Positions 9,656-18,769 of a DNA stretch of 64,000 nt are shown in pieces. How positions within the stretch are numbered: the first letter of the stretch is position 1; each line of letters starts with the position of its first letter. Under the pieces are notes generated by a model. It had not been told where the DNA came from and did no database searches. It was given only the letters and a program-made list of their open reading frames with translations. The translations under genes and the position numbers were made by a program. The DNA comes from JABMQB01 sp964575025 (lineage in GTDB: Bacteria > Bacteroidota > Bacteroidia > Bacteroidales > Prolixibacteraceae): positions 3,523 to 67,522 of the forward strand of contig CAZNPV010000018.1 in assembly GCA_964575025.1 (NCBI GenBank), read 5' to 3'.

Positions 9656-12367
9656 TTAGACTTTTTCTGTTTCTTCTTCTGTTTCTTCGAGATCTTTATG
9701 GACGGTTACGGTTGTATCTTCATTGAACCGGATTTTAAAGTTTAATTTTCTGAAAACGGCAATCATCGGTTTGTTCTCTTTTGTTGTTTCAGCCACTAAT
9801 TTTTTGATGCCCCTATTTATGGCTATTTTCTGGCAGTATTCGGTTAAGATATACCCCAGTTCTTTTTGTTGCCATAGATCGGTGATTAGCACGGCATATT
9901 CCATTATTTCCACATCCGGATCGGCAATCAGACGTCCCACGCCAATCAGTCTTTTTTTCCCTTTCTCTTCCACTTCTGCAACAATGGCTATTTCGCGGTC
10001 GTAGTCGATAAAACAAAATTGTGAGGCCACGTCATGGGAATCGAAATAAAAATCGTATCTGAACCGTGAGTAAATGGAATCCCGTGAGCAGCTGCTCAGG
10101 AGTTCCAGCCATAATGGTTCATCTTCCGGGCGTATGGGACGCAGGAGGACTTTTGTCCCGTCTTTAAGCTGGGAACGGGTGATCAGGCTTTCGGGGTAAG
10201 GCCGTAACATAAGGTGTGAGTAATCTTTCACCTCGGTTCCTAGGAGTTCGGTATCAACAACAATCCGTGCATCCAGGGCAATGACATCCGAAGGGGTGAC
10301 AATCAACGGATTGATGTCAAGTTCGAGAATCTCAGGATAATCAGCTGCCAGGTATGACATTCGGATGAGTACCTCGATCAGTTTCTCTACATTTTTGGGT
10401 GTATCCCCCCGGTAACCGGTCAGGAGCGGGTAGATTTTCAGTGACTGCAGCATCTGCCGGGCCAATTGTTCATTAAGTGGCGGAAACTCCAAGCGTTTAT
10501 CTTTGAACAATTCGGCTGTTGTACCTCCCATACCTACGAGCATAACGGTCCCGAATATCGGATCCTTTTTTATGCCAAGAATCAGCTCTATTCCATTCCG
10601 GGTATTCACCATCTTTTGAATGGTCACTCCGTCAATTTTTGCATCCGGTCGTCGTTCAGTCGCTGTTTTTATCATGTTATGGAATGTAGCCCTGACCATT
10701 TCTTCATCTTTAATATTTAAAGCTACACCGCCGACATCCGATTTGTGGGTAATATCCGGGGAATAAATTTTCATAACCACGGGGTATCCTTTTTCTTCGG
10801 CAATTTTTACCGCTTCATCTTCTGTAGATGCTGGCTGGGGATGGGTGGTATCGATTCCGTAATCATTGATCAGCATTTTGGAATCATCCTCATTCAGGAC
10901 CTTTGCTTTCGGGAAGACCTCTTTCAGATATTTATCTTTTAGTTTATCCCTGTCGTATTTGAATGAAACCGGCACCTCCTGGGGGGTTTCATACAACAAT
11001 TCCTGGTTCTTTGAATAATCTGAAAGGGTCATAAATGCCCGGATAGCCTGTTCCGGAGTAGTGTAACTTGAAATGCCTGCCTGGTTAAAGATCTGGATTC
11101 CTTCTCTCATGCTGGAACCTCCCAGCCAGCCGGCCATAATCGATTTAGATGTTTTGGATGCGATTTGAGCGATTGCCCTGGCCGTTTCTGTGGGATCGGT
11201 CATAGCCTGAGGGGTAAGCAGCACCAGCACGGCATCCACGTTTTTATCCTCAAGGACTATTTCGGTTGCTTTGGCAAACCGTTCCGGTGTTGCATCTCCC
11301 AGGACGTCTATTGGGTTTCCATGGGACCAGAAAGGGGGAAGATAATCGTTCAGTTTCTGCATCGTTTCTTCCAACAAGGTAACCAGTTTGCCTCCTGAGG
11401 AGATCAACGTGTCGGTAGCCATTACCCCGGGCCCCCCGGCATTGGTGACAATGGCCAGCCTGTTTCCCTTAGGTATTCTTTTTCTTCCTACGAGGTCTGT
11501 AAAATCGAAAATGTTCCCGAAATCAAAGATCCGGGCCAGGCCGGCTCTCCGGAAAACCGCATCATAAATGGAATCTTCCGAGGCCAGCGCCCCCGTATGG
11601 GAGGCTGCTGCTGCTGCAGATTCCGGGAAACGTCCGGATTTATAAACAATAATCGGTTTTTCCCGGGCAAAAGCACGGGCCGCTGACATGAAATTCCGGG
11701 CATGGTTTAAGGATTCAACATATAATACAATGGATTTTGTGTTGGGATCCTGACCGAAATAATCAATCAGGTCGCCAAAGTTTACATCCATGGAGTTCCC
11801 AATGGATACAAAATAGGAAAAACCAATATTGGATTCAAAAGCCCAGTCAAGGACTGAAGTACATAAAGCTCCTGATTGCGAAATAAAAGCTACATGCCCG
11901 TTCTTGGGCATTCCGTTCGCAAAGCTGACATTCATGCTTTGTCCGGGCACAAGAATTCCCAGGCAGTTGGGGCCAATAACCCGCATATCAGGAAATTTCT
12001 TTTTTTCAGCTTTAACCTGTTCTTCCAGCTTTTTACCCTCATCACCTGCTTCTTTGAAACCTGCCGACATGATGATCACTCCATGGATTCCTGCTTCTCC
12101 GCATTCCCTTATCAGTTGAGGAACCGACTTTGCAGCCGTCATGATTACTGCCAGATCCGGGGTTTTGGGCAGTTTCTTAACATCCGGGTAACAGGGGATC
12201 CCAAAAACAGCCTCCCTTTTTGGATTAATCGGGTATACCACTCCGTTATAACCTCCTCCTACAAGATTTCGAAGAGTAATGCCCCCAACACTTCCGGGTT
12301 TATTAGATACCCCGATTAGCGCTATTCTTTTGGGTCTGAAAATACTGTTTAATTTTTTAATTGCCAT
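9656..12367 (-). CDS. ADP-forming acyl-CoA synthetase fused to GNAT acetyltransferase (Pat-like)
   Basis: A 903-residue multidomain enzyme. It has a CoA-binding Rossmann domain (~1-130, RPKRIALIGVSNKPGSVG), succinyl-CoA-synthetase-like flavodoxin domains (~150-450) and an ATP-grasp domain (~490-710, YPVVMKIYSPDITHKSDVGG). A C-terminal GNAT fold (~735-895) contains IYSRFRYDFYF and ELGYILTEYC. The sequence AAAASHTGALAS keeps the phospho-histidine expected for active ADP-forming synthetases (His257). Enterobacterial Pat, which has the same architecture, is reported to have lost this residue. The protein may thus both make acetyl-CoA and ATP and acetylate lysines, with Acs as a likely target. It sits between an OFA transporter and a sirtuin, all on one strand. 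Domain calls are firm; dual activity is inference. Confidence 0.88.
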   Translation of the reverse strand: MAIKKLNSIFRPKRIALIGVSNKPGSVGGITLRNLVGGGYNGVVYPINPKREAVFGIPCYPDVKKLPKTPDLAVIMTAAKSVPQLIRECGEAGIHGVIIMSAGFKEAGDEGKKLEEQVKAEKKKFPDMRVIGPNCLGILVPGQSMNVSFANGMPKNGHVAFISQSGALCTSVLDWAFESNIGFSYFVSIGNSMDVNFGDLIDYFGQDPNTKSIVLYVESLNHARNFMSAARAFAREKPIIVYKSGRFPESAAAAASHTGALASEDSIYDAVFRRAGLARIFDFGNIFDFTDLVGRKRIPKGNRLAIVTNAGGPGVMATDTLISSGGKLVTLLEETMQKLNDYLPPFWSHGNPIDVLGDATPERFAKATEIVLEDKNVDAVLVLLTPQAMTDPTETARAIAQIASKTSKSIMAGWLGGSSMREGIQIFNQAGISSYTTPEQAIRAFMTLSDYSKNQELLYETPQEVPVSFKYDRDKLKDKYLKEVFPKAKVLNEDDSKMLINDYGIDTTHPQPASTEDEAVKIAEEKGYPVVMKIYSPDITHKSDVGGVALNIKDEEMVRATFHNMIKTATERRPDAKIDGVTIQKMVNTRNGIELILGIKKDPIFGTVMLVGMGGTTAELFKDKRLEFPPLNEQLARQMLQSLKIYPLLTGYRGDTPKNVEKLIEVLIRMSYLAADYPEILELDINPLIVTPSDVIALDARIVVDTELLGTEVKDYSHLMLRPYPESLITRSQLKDGTKVLLRPIRPEDEPLWLELLSSCSRDSIYSRFRYDFYFDSHDVASQFCFIDYDREIAIVAEVEEKGKKRLIGVGRLIADPDVEIMEYAVLITDLWQQKELGYILTEYCQKIAINRGIKKLVAETTKENKPMIAVFRKLNFKIRFNEDTTVTVHKDLEETEEETEKV

Positions 12368-12481
12368 CGATTTGAAATTTACGTATGATTGTATGAATGT
12401 CTCTCTTTTTTTGCGACCGCAAAGTTGCCTTTAATTTTTTAAAAAATTTATAAAAAAAATCATATTAGGAAAATTATTTCT

Positions 12482-12521
12482 AAAAACAAACACCCGGGGA
12501 TTATCCCGGGTGTTTGTTTTT
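12482..12521 (-). terminator. Strong intrinsic terminator overlapping the MFS stop codon
   Basis: A perfect 17-bp inverted repeat, left arm 12482-12498 and right arm 12505-12521, with loop gattat and GC core cccggg, flanked by A and T runs on both sides. The right arm shares two bases of the MFS gene's stop codon. It should end transcription leaving the MFS gene and would also work in the opposite direction. The acyl-CoA synthetase gene therefore probably has its own promoter in the 114 bp between here and 12367. Confidence 0.88.
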
Positions 12522-13863
12522 AATGTTGTGTGACAGGTTTTGGTGTTTTGATGAAAAGAATGATAAGGGCTCCCAGGATACAGGCCACTCCTGCAATGAT
12601 AAAGGGGGTTAACCAAGCCGAAGGAGTGTCTGCCCCGGATGCAGCATCTTTGAACAGTCCGGCGATCTGAGGCCCTGCTATTCCGGCAATTCCATATGCA
12701 AAAAATACAAATCCGTAGTTTTTACCAACCGTTTTGTTGCCAAAGAAATCGGCAGTGGCTGCGGGGAAGAGGGCAAAGTTCCCGCCAAAATTAAATCCGA
12801 TTACGGAGGCAGCAATTATGAGGGTTAAGGTGTTGGCTCCCAGTTTGTATAAGGCCAGCATAATAATTCCCTGCAAAAGGCACATCAGGAAAATGGAGCG
12901 TTTCCGGCCGATTTTATCTGATAAAACGCCCCAGACAATTCGGCCTAATCCATTGAGAATGGCGTATATAGCCATAGCAGTACCAGCAGCGGAGCTTGCC
13001 CATCGGATGGTTTCGTTAAATTCCGGATGCGTTGGATTCAAGGACCCGAGTTTGGTGTAGGTCAGGGCATCAATTCCAAACAGTTTAATACAGTAAATAA
13101 CCATCAACCCGGCCAGTGCTGAGAATACAAAGGTTATGAAAAGCATATAAAACTGAGGAGTTTTAAGCATTTCAGGGGTGTTGAAATTAATCTCTCCGGA
13201 AGCTTTGGCGGCATTTTTTTCAGGAGGTGTATATCCTTTGGGCAGCCAGCCTCTGGGAGGGTCTTTCATCACCACACTTCCGATGATCACCATAGCGGCA
13301 AAAATAATTCCGTACAGGAGGAAAACACTGCGAACACCATCCAGTCCGAAAAGACTGAGGTTATTCAAAAGGCCGCCGGCCCATGAGCCAGCCCATTTAA
13401 CCCAGATGGTAGCTCCGAACCCAAAACCTGCTACGGCAAGTCCTGTTAACATCCCTTTGCGGTCGGGAAACCATTTTACCCCAACTGCAATGGGCACTAC
13501 ATAAGCCAGTCCGATTCCGGAACCGCCGATGATCCCGATAAAGATCAGCTGGGATATAAAATTATCTCCAAAGAAGCCGGCAAGGACATACCCCAGTCCC
13601 AGGATGATTCCTCCGGCCATAGCCAGTTTCTGCGGACCTATGGTAGCCAGTTTTCTGCCTGCCCAGATCATGACCAGGGCAAAAAAGAACAAGCCGGCTG
13701 AAAAGATCCAGGCTGCTTCTCCGGCTGAAAACTCATAGGTGCCTCCAACTTCCGTTAATTTGGGTGTAAAAACAGACCAGGCATAAATAGCTCCCAGTGC
13801 CAGTTGGATCAGAATCGCACCCATGACTACCAGCCATCTGTTCATAACTTTCTGATTTTCCAT
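12520..13863 (-). CDS. OFA-family MFS transporter (oxalate/formate antiporter-like)
   Basis: A 447-residue, 12-helix major facilitator protein. The N-terminal signature (LALGAIYAWSVFTPKL, then SAGLFFFALVMIWAGRKLATIGPQKLAMAGG) is typical of the oxalate:formate antiporter family, which also includes bacterial lactate and other small-carboxylate carriers. The middle loop (GWLPKGYTPPEKNA) and the second half (GRIVWGVLSDKIGRKRSIFLM) complete the MFS duplication. Position directly after acs, with a terminator in the 79-bp gap, suggests carriage of acetate or a related monocarboxylate that Acs then activates. Substrate is inferred from context only. Confidence 0.85.
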   Translation of the reverse strand: MENQKVMNRWLVVMGAILIQLALGAIYAWSVFTPKLTEVGGTYEFSAGEAAWIFSAGLFFFALVMIWAGRKLATIGPQKLAMAGGIILGLGYVLAGFFGDNFISQLIFIGIIGGSGIGLAYVVPIAVGVKWFPDRKGMLTGLAVAGFGFGATIWVKWAGSWAGGLLNNLSLFGLDGVRSVFLLYGIIFAAMVIIGSVVMKDPPRGWLPKGYTPPEKNAAKASGEINFNTPEMLKTPQFYMLFITFVFSALAGLMVIYCIKLFGIDALTYTKLGSLNPTHPEFNETIRWASSAAGTAMAIYAILNGLGRIVWGVLSDKIGRKRSIFLMCLLQGIIMLALYKLGANTLTLIIAASVIGFNFGGNFALFPAATADFFGNKTVGKNYGFVFFAYGIAGIAGPQIAGLFKDAASGADTPSAWLTPFIIAGVACILGALIILFIKTPKPVTQH

Positions 13864-13900
13864 ACGAGTAGTTTTATTATGTTACGGTTGTCAGTCACAG

Positions 13901-13930
13901 AAAAGGCATCCCTGAACCGGGATGCCTTTT
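13901..13930 (-). terminator. Intrinsic terminator after acs
   Basis: The 12-bp arms aaaaggcatccc (13901-13912) and gggatgcctttt (13919-13930) have a 6-nt loop and A/T runs at both ends. They lie 12 bp beyond the acs stop codon and 38 bp before the MFS start. They fit a bidirectional-looking intrinsic terminator that would reduce read-through from acs into the transporter gene. Confidence 0.85.
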
Positions 13931-13942
13931 TCTGTTGGAATG

Positions 13943-15865
13943 TTATTGTTTAACTTCAACTTTTGCGCCTTTGATGATTTCTTCCACAACTCCCGGATCC
14001 AGCAGGGTAGAGGTGTCCCCCAGGTTGGTTGCATCTCCTTCGCCGATTTTCCGGAGGATCCGGCGCATAATTTTTCCGGATCTTGTTTTCGGAAGGCCAC
14101 TAACTATCTGGATCATATCAGGTTTTGCTATCGGGCCGATAAACTTGGTCACGGTGTCGCGGATCTCTTTTTCGATGGTTTCGGTTTCAGCATCGGAAAG
14201 ATCCTCACAGATGACATAGGCATAGATTCCTGATCCTTTGATATCGTGCGGGTATCCAACCACAGCCGATTCAACCACTTTGGGATGCTGATTGATAGCA
14301 TCTTCTACTTCGGCTGTTCCGATTCTGTGTCCTGAAACATTGATTACATCATCAATCCGGCCAATGATCCGGTAATATCCCTCCTCATCGCGTTTCGCCC
14401 CGTCACCGGTGAGGTATAATCCTTTAAAGGCTGAGAAATAGGTCTGATAACACCGTTTATGGTCGCCATAGGTCGTACGTAACATTCCGGGCCAGGGAAA
14501 TTTAATGCACAAGATTCCTTCCACACTGTTTCCGGTTAATTCCTTGCCTTCGGGATCAACCAGTACAGGTTGGATTCCGGGAAGAGGAAGCGTTGCAAAA
14601 GAAGGTTTTGTGGGGGTGATTCCTGCCAGGGGGGTGATCATAATTCCGCCGGTTTCGGTTTGCCACCAGGTATCAACAATGGGGCAATGCCCTTTGCCAA
14701 CCAGGTCGTGATACCATTTCCATGCTTCTTCATTGATCGGTTCGCCCACAGTACCAAGTACTTTCAATGAATCCAGTTTGTGTTTTGTTACCCATTTGTC
14801 CCCCTGGGCAACCAGCGCACGGATCGCTGTGGGAGCGGTATAGAACTGAGTAACCTGGTATTTATCCACAATTTCCCAGAACCTTCCGGCATCAGGCCAG
14901 GTGGGAACCCCTTCAAACATGACGGACGTGGCTCCTGTCAGCAGAGGTCCGTATACAATATAGGTATGTCCCGTAACCCACCCAATATCAGCTGTACACC
15001 AGTATACATCGCCATCGCTGTATTGAAAAACATTTTTAAAGGTGTATTCGGCAAACACCATATAACCTCCCGTGGTGTGTACTACTCCTTTGGGTTTACC
15101 CGTTGATCCGGATGTATACAGGATAAAAAGTGTATCTTCCGAATCCATGACTTCCGCAACATTGTCTGTGCTGACATCTTTTATCAGCTCATGCCACCAG
15201 ATATCCCTGTTGTCATCCCAGCTAATATCCTGGCCGGTTCTTTTCAGAACAATGGTATTTTTAACACTCGTACACATCGTCAACGCTTCATCACCGATGT
15301 TTTTCAGCGGGATTGTTTTCGTACCGCGATATCCTCCATCTGAAGTTATAAGTATTTTAGCCTGGGCATCATTGATACGGTCTGCCAGTGCAGAAGCTGA
15401 GAATCCTGCAAAAACGATGGAGTGAATCGCCCCTATTCTGGCACAAGCCAGCATGGCAACAGCAAGTTCAGGAACCATGGGCAGGTATATGGCTACCCGG
15501 TCGCCTTTTTCAACTCCTATCTTTTTTAAGGCATTGCTAAATTGTTTAACCTTCTCAAAAAGCTCTCCATACGTTAACCGTATCTCCTTTTCCTTCGGAT
15601 CATTGGGTTCCCAGATCAAAGCCACCTGGTCTTTGCGCGTAAACATATTGCGCTCGAATATGTTTTCAGTAATGTTCATTTTCCCGTTTACAAACCAGTT
15701 GACATCGGGCGCACCATCTCCTGTAAATTTCCAGTCCAGCACCTGATCCCATTTTTTCCTCCAGAAATGGGTTTCGGCAATTTGGCCCCAAAAACCATCC
15801 GGATTAGCTACACTTTCTTCATATTTCTTTAAATAATCTGCAAAGCTTGAAATTTTGTTAACCAT
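13943..15865 (-). CDS. acs: Acetyl-CoA synthetase (AMP-forming)
   Basis: A 640-residue enzyme converting acetate, ATP and CoA to acetyl-CoA, AMP and PPi. Features seen: FWRKKWDQVLDWKFTGDGAPDVNWF near the N-terminus (Acs-type N-terminal domain), the AMP-binding P-loop YTSGSTGKPKGVVHTTGG, the core VDTWWQTETGG, the hinge GRIDDVINVSGHRIGTAEVE and the C-terminal catalytic-lysine motif PKTRSGKIMRR (Lys598). That lysine is the known target of Pat acetylation and CobB deacetylation in other bacteria, and Pat-like and Sir2 genes lie in the same gene run. Length is normal for Acs. A 351-bp AT-rich region upstream should hold its promoter. Confidence 0.95.
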   Translation of the reverse strand: MVNKISSFADYLKKYEESVANPDGFWGQIAETHFWRKKWDQVLDWKFTGDGAPDVNWFVNGKMNITENIFERNMFTRKDQVALIWEPNDPKEKEIRLTYGELFEKVKQFSNALKKIGVEKGDRVAIYLPMVPELAVAMLACARIGAIHSIVFAGFSASALADRINDAQAKILITSDGGYRGTKTIPLKNIGDEALTMCTSVKNTIVLKRTGQDISWDDNRDIWWHELIKDVSTDNVAEVMDSEDTLFILYTSGSTGKPKGVVHTTGGYMVFAEYTFKNVFQYSDGDVYWCTADIGWVTGHTYIVYGPLLTGATSVMFEGVPTWPDAGRFWEIVDKYQVTQFYTAPTAIRALVAQGDKWVTKHKLDSLKVLGTVGEPINEEAWKWYHDLVGKGHCPIVDTWWQTETGGIMITPLAGITPTKPSFATLPLPGIQPVLVDPEGKELTGNSVEGILCIKFPWPGMLRTTYGDHKRCYQTYFSAFKGLYLTGDGAKRDEEGYYRIIGRIDDVINVSGHRIGTAEVEDAINQHPKVVESAVVGYPHDIKGSGIYAYVICEDLSDAETETIEKEIRDTVTKFIGPIAKPDMIQIVSGLPKTRSGKIMRRILRKIGEGDATNLGDTSTLLDPGVVEEIIKGAKVEVKQ

Positions 15866-16216
15866 AGATCTTTTATTTTTTATGTTAGTTCGTATTAAAA
15901 GTAATCTGATACAAGCATAAAATTACCTGAATTTTGTGGCCTTAAATTTATAATAAAAATTGGCTCAAAAAAAATGTTATAGAACTCATTTTTTCTTCCC
16001 GGAATTCAATGTATTACATTTGGTTACTTCTTTTTTTTGTCTGAAATGCGATTTATTAATTGTAATGTCAATCTATTTGAATGCATCAAATAGTGTAATC
16101 CTGAGATTATATTCCTTTCATTGAAGTGTAAAGTAGGGATAACAATTTATAGAAACAAAGGGGCTTTGTGTTGATTCCGCATGGATGTCGGATCTGGGAT
16201 AGTAGGGTTTCCGGAT
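15866..16216. promoter_or_regulatory. AT-rich region upstream of acs, with a palindrome and a hairpin
   Basis: No gene is visible in these 351 bp. An 8-bp palindrome with a 5-nt spacer, ctatttga-N5-tcaaatag, spans 16073-16093 about 210 bp before the acs start and could be an operator. Its half-site spacing (TTGA-N5-TCAA) does not match the usual FNR spacing. A small hairpin, acaaag-ggg-ctttgt (16155-16169), lies just behind the CoA-transferase stop and may be its terminator. I did not find a convincing TAnnTTTG promoter box by eye. Confidence 0.35.
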
Positions 16217-17578
16217 TTAGGAGCATACTGCTTCATACGGAGTAAATCCTTTGGGTGTTTTATCTCTTAATGCCTCCCTGGGTTTAAAGAATTCAGGACT
16301 TTCAAATATTTTTTTCAGCAGTTCATCCCGGTTTTCCGGTGCTGCCAGGTGGGCAATTCCGACTGCATGTTCCACAAGGTTTAGTCCGCGCGGATTAAAG
16401 GCGCCGTTTTCAGTTACTATGACTACCGGGTCGGCTGCAATGGCAGTGGTGGTAATTCCTTCAGGGCACATGTCGATTATTTTTGAGATCCCTTTGCTGG
16501 TGGTTGATTCCATGGCAATAATTCCATATCCTCCCGGTGACAGGTACGATCCACGCAGAAAATCAGCCTGTCCTCCTATGCCGCTGTAAATTTTTCTGCT
16601 TCTAAGTGAATCAGACCAGATGTTTCCATGCAGGTCAACCCCGATGGCACTGTTGACTGCTACCATTTTGTGCTGGCTGGCAACCTTCATAATGCTGTTG
16701 GTCAGATTACAGGGTCTTGTTTGAACCGAACTGTTATAATCCAGCCAATCATATCCGTCTTTATCAGAAGCCAGAAAAATGGAGGTAATGGAAAAATTAA
16801 CGTCGGAGTATTTATTTGTTACCACTCCTTTCTGTACCAGTTTCCGCAATGCATCCGCAAACAATTCCGAATAAATGCCCAGGTCCTTCAATCCTTTATC
16901 GATGATGGCATCGGTCACTGCTTCGGGAACTTTCCCGATTCCATACTGGAGGGTACATCCGTCAGAGATAAAAAGTTCGGTAATGAGGTTTCCTATTTTT
17001 CTGGCGGTTTCATCGGGTTTGTGTATCGGGGTGACAGGTAGGGGATAATCCGTTTCAATCAGATAGTCAATCTTTGATTCATCAAGGGTTGATCCGAGAA
17101 TAAAAGGCATTTGCCTGTTTTTTTCCGCAATGACAATGCCTCCCTGTGCTTTGGCTGTTTCAACAGCAGCCATAAGCCCTTCAACCGTGGTTCCATAGCT
17201 GTAGTTGCCTCCCTTGTCAGGGCCGCTGATCTGCAGAAACACTACATTGGGTTTTAAATATTCCTGTACCTGGCGAGGAATATCTGAAAGATGCATTACC
17301 TGATAGGTTGCCATCCCGTTGTTTAATGCCTGACGCGAAAAAGGTCCTGAAAAGATAACCCTGTGGGTTATTCTTTTGCATACTTCGCTGCTGAATAACT
17401 CCTCCACATCACCCAGAAGCAAAACACTGATCAAATCCACATCTTTAATGGAGTTGTCCTTTATCAGCTGTTTTAAAATTACCTGGGGCGTAGCAGCATT
17501 TCCTGCGGTATAAATCATGCTTCCCGGTTTAATGTTTGTGGAGTTAACCGCTTCTTCTATCCTGTTGATTTTTTTCAT
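16217..17578 (-). CDS. Acetyl-CoA hydrolase/transferase family CoA-transferase
   Basis: About 453 residues. The family moves CoA between acetate and other acids (4-hydroxybutyrate, butyrate or succinate CoA-transferases). Motifs: PDKGGNYSYG, LQYGIGKVPEAV, DLGIYSELFADA, VNSAIGVDLHGN and GIGGQADFLRGSYLSPGG. Starting at the internal ATG (17578) puts the Glu of YSELF at residue 238. That is the number I recall for the catalytic Glu of the clostridial 4-hydroxybutyrate enzyme, and it supports this start over 17614, which would add 12 residues. One oddity: NSAIG, where I expect NSAIE. It begins the minus-strand run leading into acs, so an acetate/acyl-CoA role is likely, but the acceptor acid is unknown. 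Confidence 0.82.
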   Translation of the reverse strand: MKKINRIEEAVNSTNIKPGSMIYTAGNAATPQVILKQLIKDNSIKDVDLISVLLLGDVEELFSSEVCKRITHRVIFSGPFSRQALNNGMATYQVMHLSDIPRQVQEYLKPNVVFLQISGPDKGGNYSYGTTVEGLMAAVETAKAQGGIVIAEKNRQMPFILGSTLDESKIDYLIETDYPLPVTPIHKPDETARKIGNLITELFISDGCTLQYGIGKVPEAVTDAIIDKGLKDLGIYSELFADALRKLVQKGVVTNKYSDVNFSITSIFLASDKDGYDWLDYNSSVQTRPCNLTNSIMKVASQHKMVAVNSAIGVDLHGNIWSDSLRSRKIYSGIGGQADFLRGSYLSPGGYGIIAMESTTSKGISKIIDMCPEGITTTAIAADPVVIVTENGAFNPRGLNLVEHAVGIAHLAAPENRDELLKKIFESPEFFKPREALRDKTPKGFTPYEAVCS

Positions 17579-17707
17579 CTGATTGTAATTGTTTAATATA
17601 ATATGGGAACTCATTTCTGCCTTTCCCGCATACAGGGAAGATACAAAATATTTATCGGATTTCCCGGAAAGGGGATGGTGTTTTTATCTGATTGTTATTG
17701 TCAATTT

Positions 17708-18340
17708 TTAAAGGCAACTCATGGAACTATTTTCCAGTACTTTAATGCTTTCAGGACCTTTATTAAAGAGGAGATCCAGGATGCTGAGATTGGGTATAAA
17801 TCCGTACCTGCTGCTGAAAACCTGGGTATAAGGAAGAAACGTATCTTCCGCTTGGATCCCGGGGGTAACTGCTCTCCGTAAATCTCTGATGCCAACAGGT
17901 TCTTTACAGTATGTTTCTGTATAAGCGATCTCTCCGGGTATTTCCAGCATTTCCAGAACGGTTCTCAGCAGGTTGTTGTTGAAATCAAACAGGTAGGTGT
18001 ATTTTTTTTCGTAAAAGGGCTGGATATCGTCTTTGTAAAATTCAAAAAAAGGAGAGGAATTATAGGCTGAGAAGATCGTTCGCCAATGGTTTCGCTGCCA
18101 ATTAAGATTGTTGAAAATACGGATATCGCGAACGGGCTTTTTTCCACTTCTTCCTTTTTCTACAGGGATTACCAGATGAACCGGTCCGTTTGCCCCAAGG
18201 ATTACACAACGGTTGCGATAGGTTTGTTTGATAAAATTTTCGTGTTTTTCAAGTACAAATGCGGAAGCGGAGATCATTCCGGAAATATAGGAAACAGGTG
18301 GAAAGTAAGCTGTACTTAATAGTACCGGACTTTTCTCCAT
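17708..18340 (-). CDS. WbqC-like family protein
   Basis: A 210-residue protein with the WbqC family layout: LLSTAYFPPVSYISGM at the start, FIKQTYRNRCVILGANGPVHLVIPV, then NWQRNHWRTIFSAYNSSPFFEFY and a C-terminal YTQVFSSRYGFIPNLSILDLLFNKGP. The family is named from O-antigen clusters, but its biochemical function is not settled. In Bacteroidota it commonly follows lepB and dapB, as here. Its start is only 2 bp after the lapA-like stop, so the two are co-transcribed. Confidence 0.85.
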   Translation of the reverse strand: MEKSPVLLSTAYFPPVSYISGMISASAFVLEKHENFIKQTYRNRCVILGANGPVHLVIPVEKGRSGKKPVRDIRIFNNLNWQRNHWRTIFSAYNSSPFFEFYKDDIQPFYEKKYTYLFDFNNNLLRTVLEMLEIPGEIAYTETYCKEPVGIRDLRRAVTPGIQAEDTFLPYTQVFSSRYGFIPNLSILDLLFNKGPESIKVLENSSMSCL

Positions 18341-18342
18341 TG

Positions 18343-18702
18343 TTACTCTTTAAAGAAAGGTTCGATATCATCCTCATCCAGTTCAGGGCCTTCCGGATTC
18401 AACTTGTCTGCATCGGAGAGAGAGGTCCCTTTCTGAGGCCGACCCGACAGTATTTCCTCCCTCCTTTTTTCCTCTATTTTCCTCAGGGCGTTTCTTTCTT
18501 TTTTAAGATTCCAGAGTTTTGGCAGATAATATATGGTGGAAAGAAGGGACCCCGATAAAATACAGATAAGCAATACCAGGACAAGCGGTGCATCGGTAAT
18601 TTCCCAGAAAAAGAGGTTGATGGTTATTACCACGGAATTTTGCAATGTGAAGATCACAAGCAAAATGGCTAATATCAACAGTATGATAAGTATGATCTGC
18701 AT
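18343..18702 (-). CDS. LapA-domain inner membrane protein
   Basis: A 119-residue protein with two N-terminal hydrophobic helices (residues 2-22 and 40-60) around the short motif LQNSVVITINLFFWEITDAPL, which is characteristic of LapA/DUF1049 proteins. A charged C-terminal tail (LKKERNALRKIEEKRREEIL, then acidic residues) probably forms a cytoplasmic coiled coil. In enterobacteria LapA works with LapB in controlling LPS synthesis; no LapB is next to it here. It lies between lepB and the wbqC-like gene in one minus-strand operon. Confidence 0.75.
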   Translation of the reverse strand: MQIILIILLILAILLVIFTLQNSVVITINLFFWEITDAPLVLVLLICILSGSLLSTIYYLPKLWNLKKERNALRKIEEKRREEILSGRPQKGTSLSDADKLNPEGPELDEDDIEPFFKE

Positions 18703-18769
18703 TAGGAGACTAAAATATAAAAAAAAATGATTACCGGGTACGTTTATTTAGAATTACTCCTGTAAAAAT

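Noticed and set aside
16217..17578. Possible inactive CoA-transferase because NSAIG replaces NSAIE
   Set aside because: The Glu I believe is catalytic lies in the YSELF box (residue 238 with the preferred start) and is present, so loss of activity is not supported.
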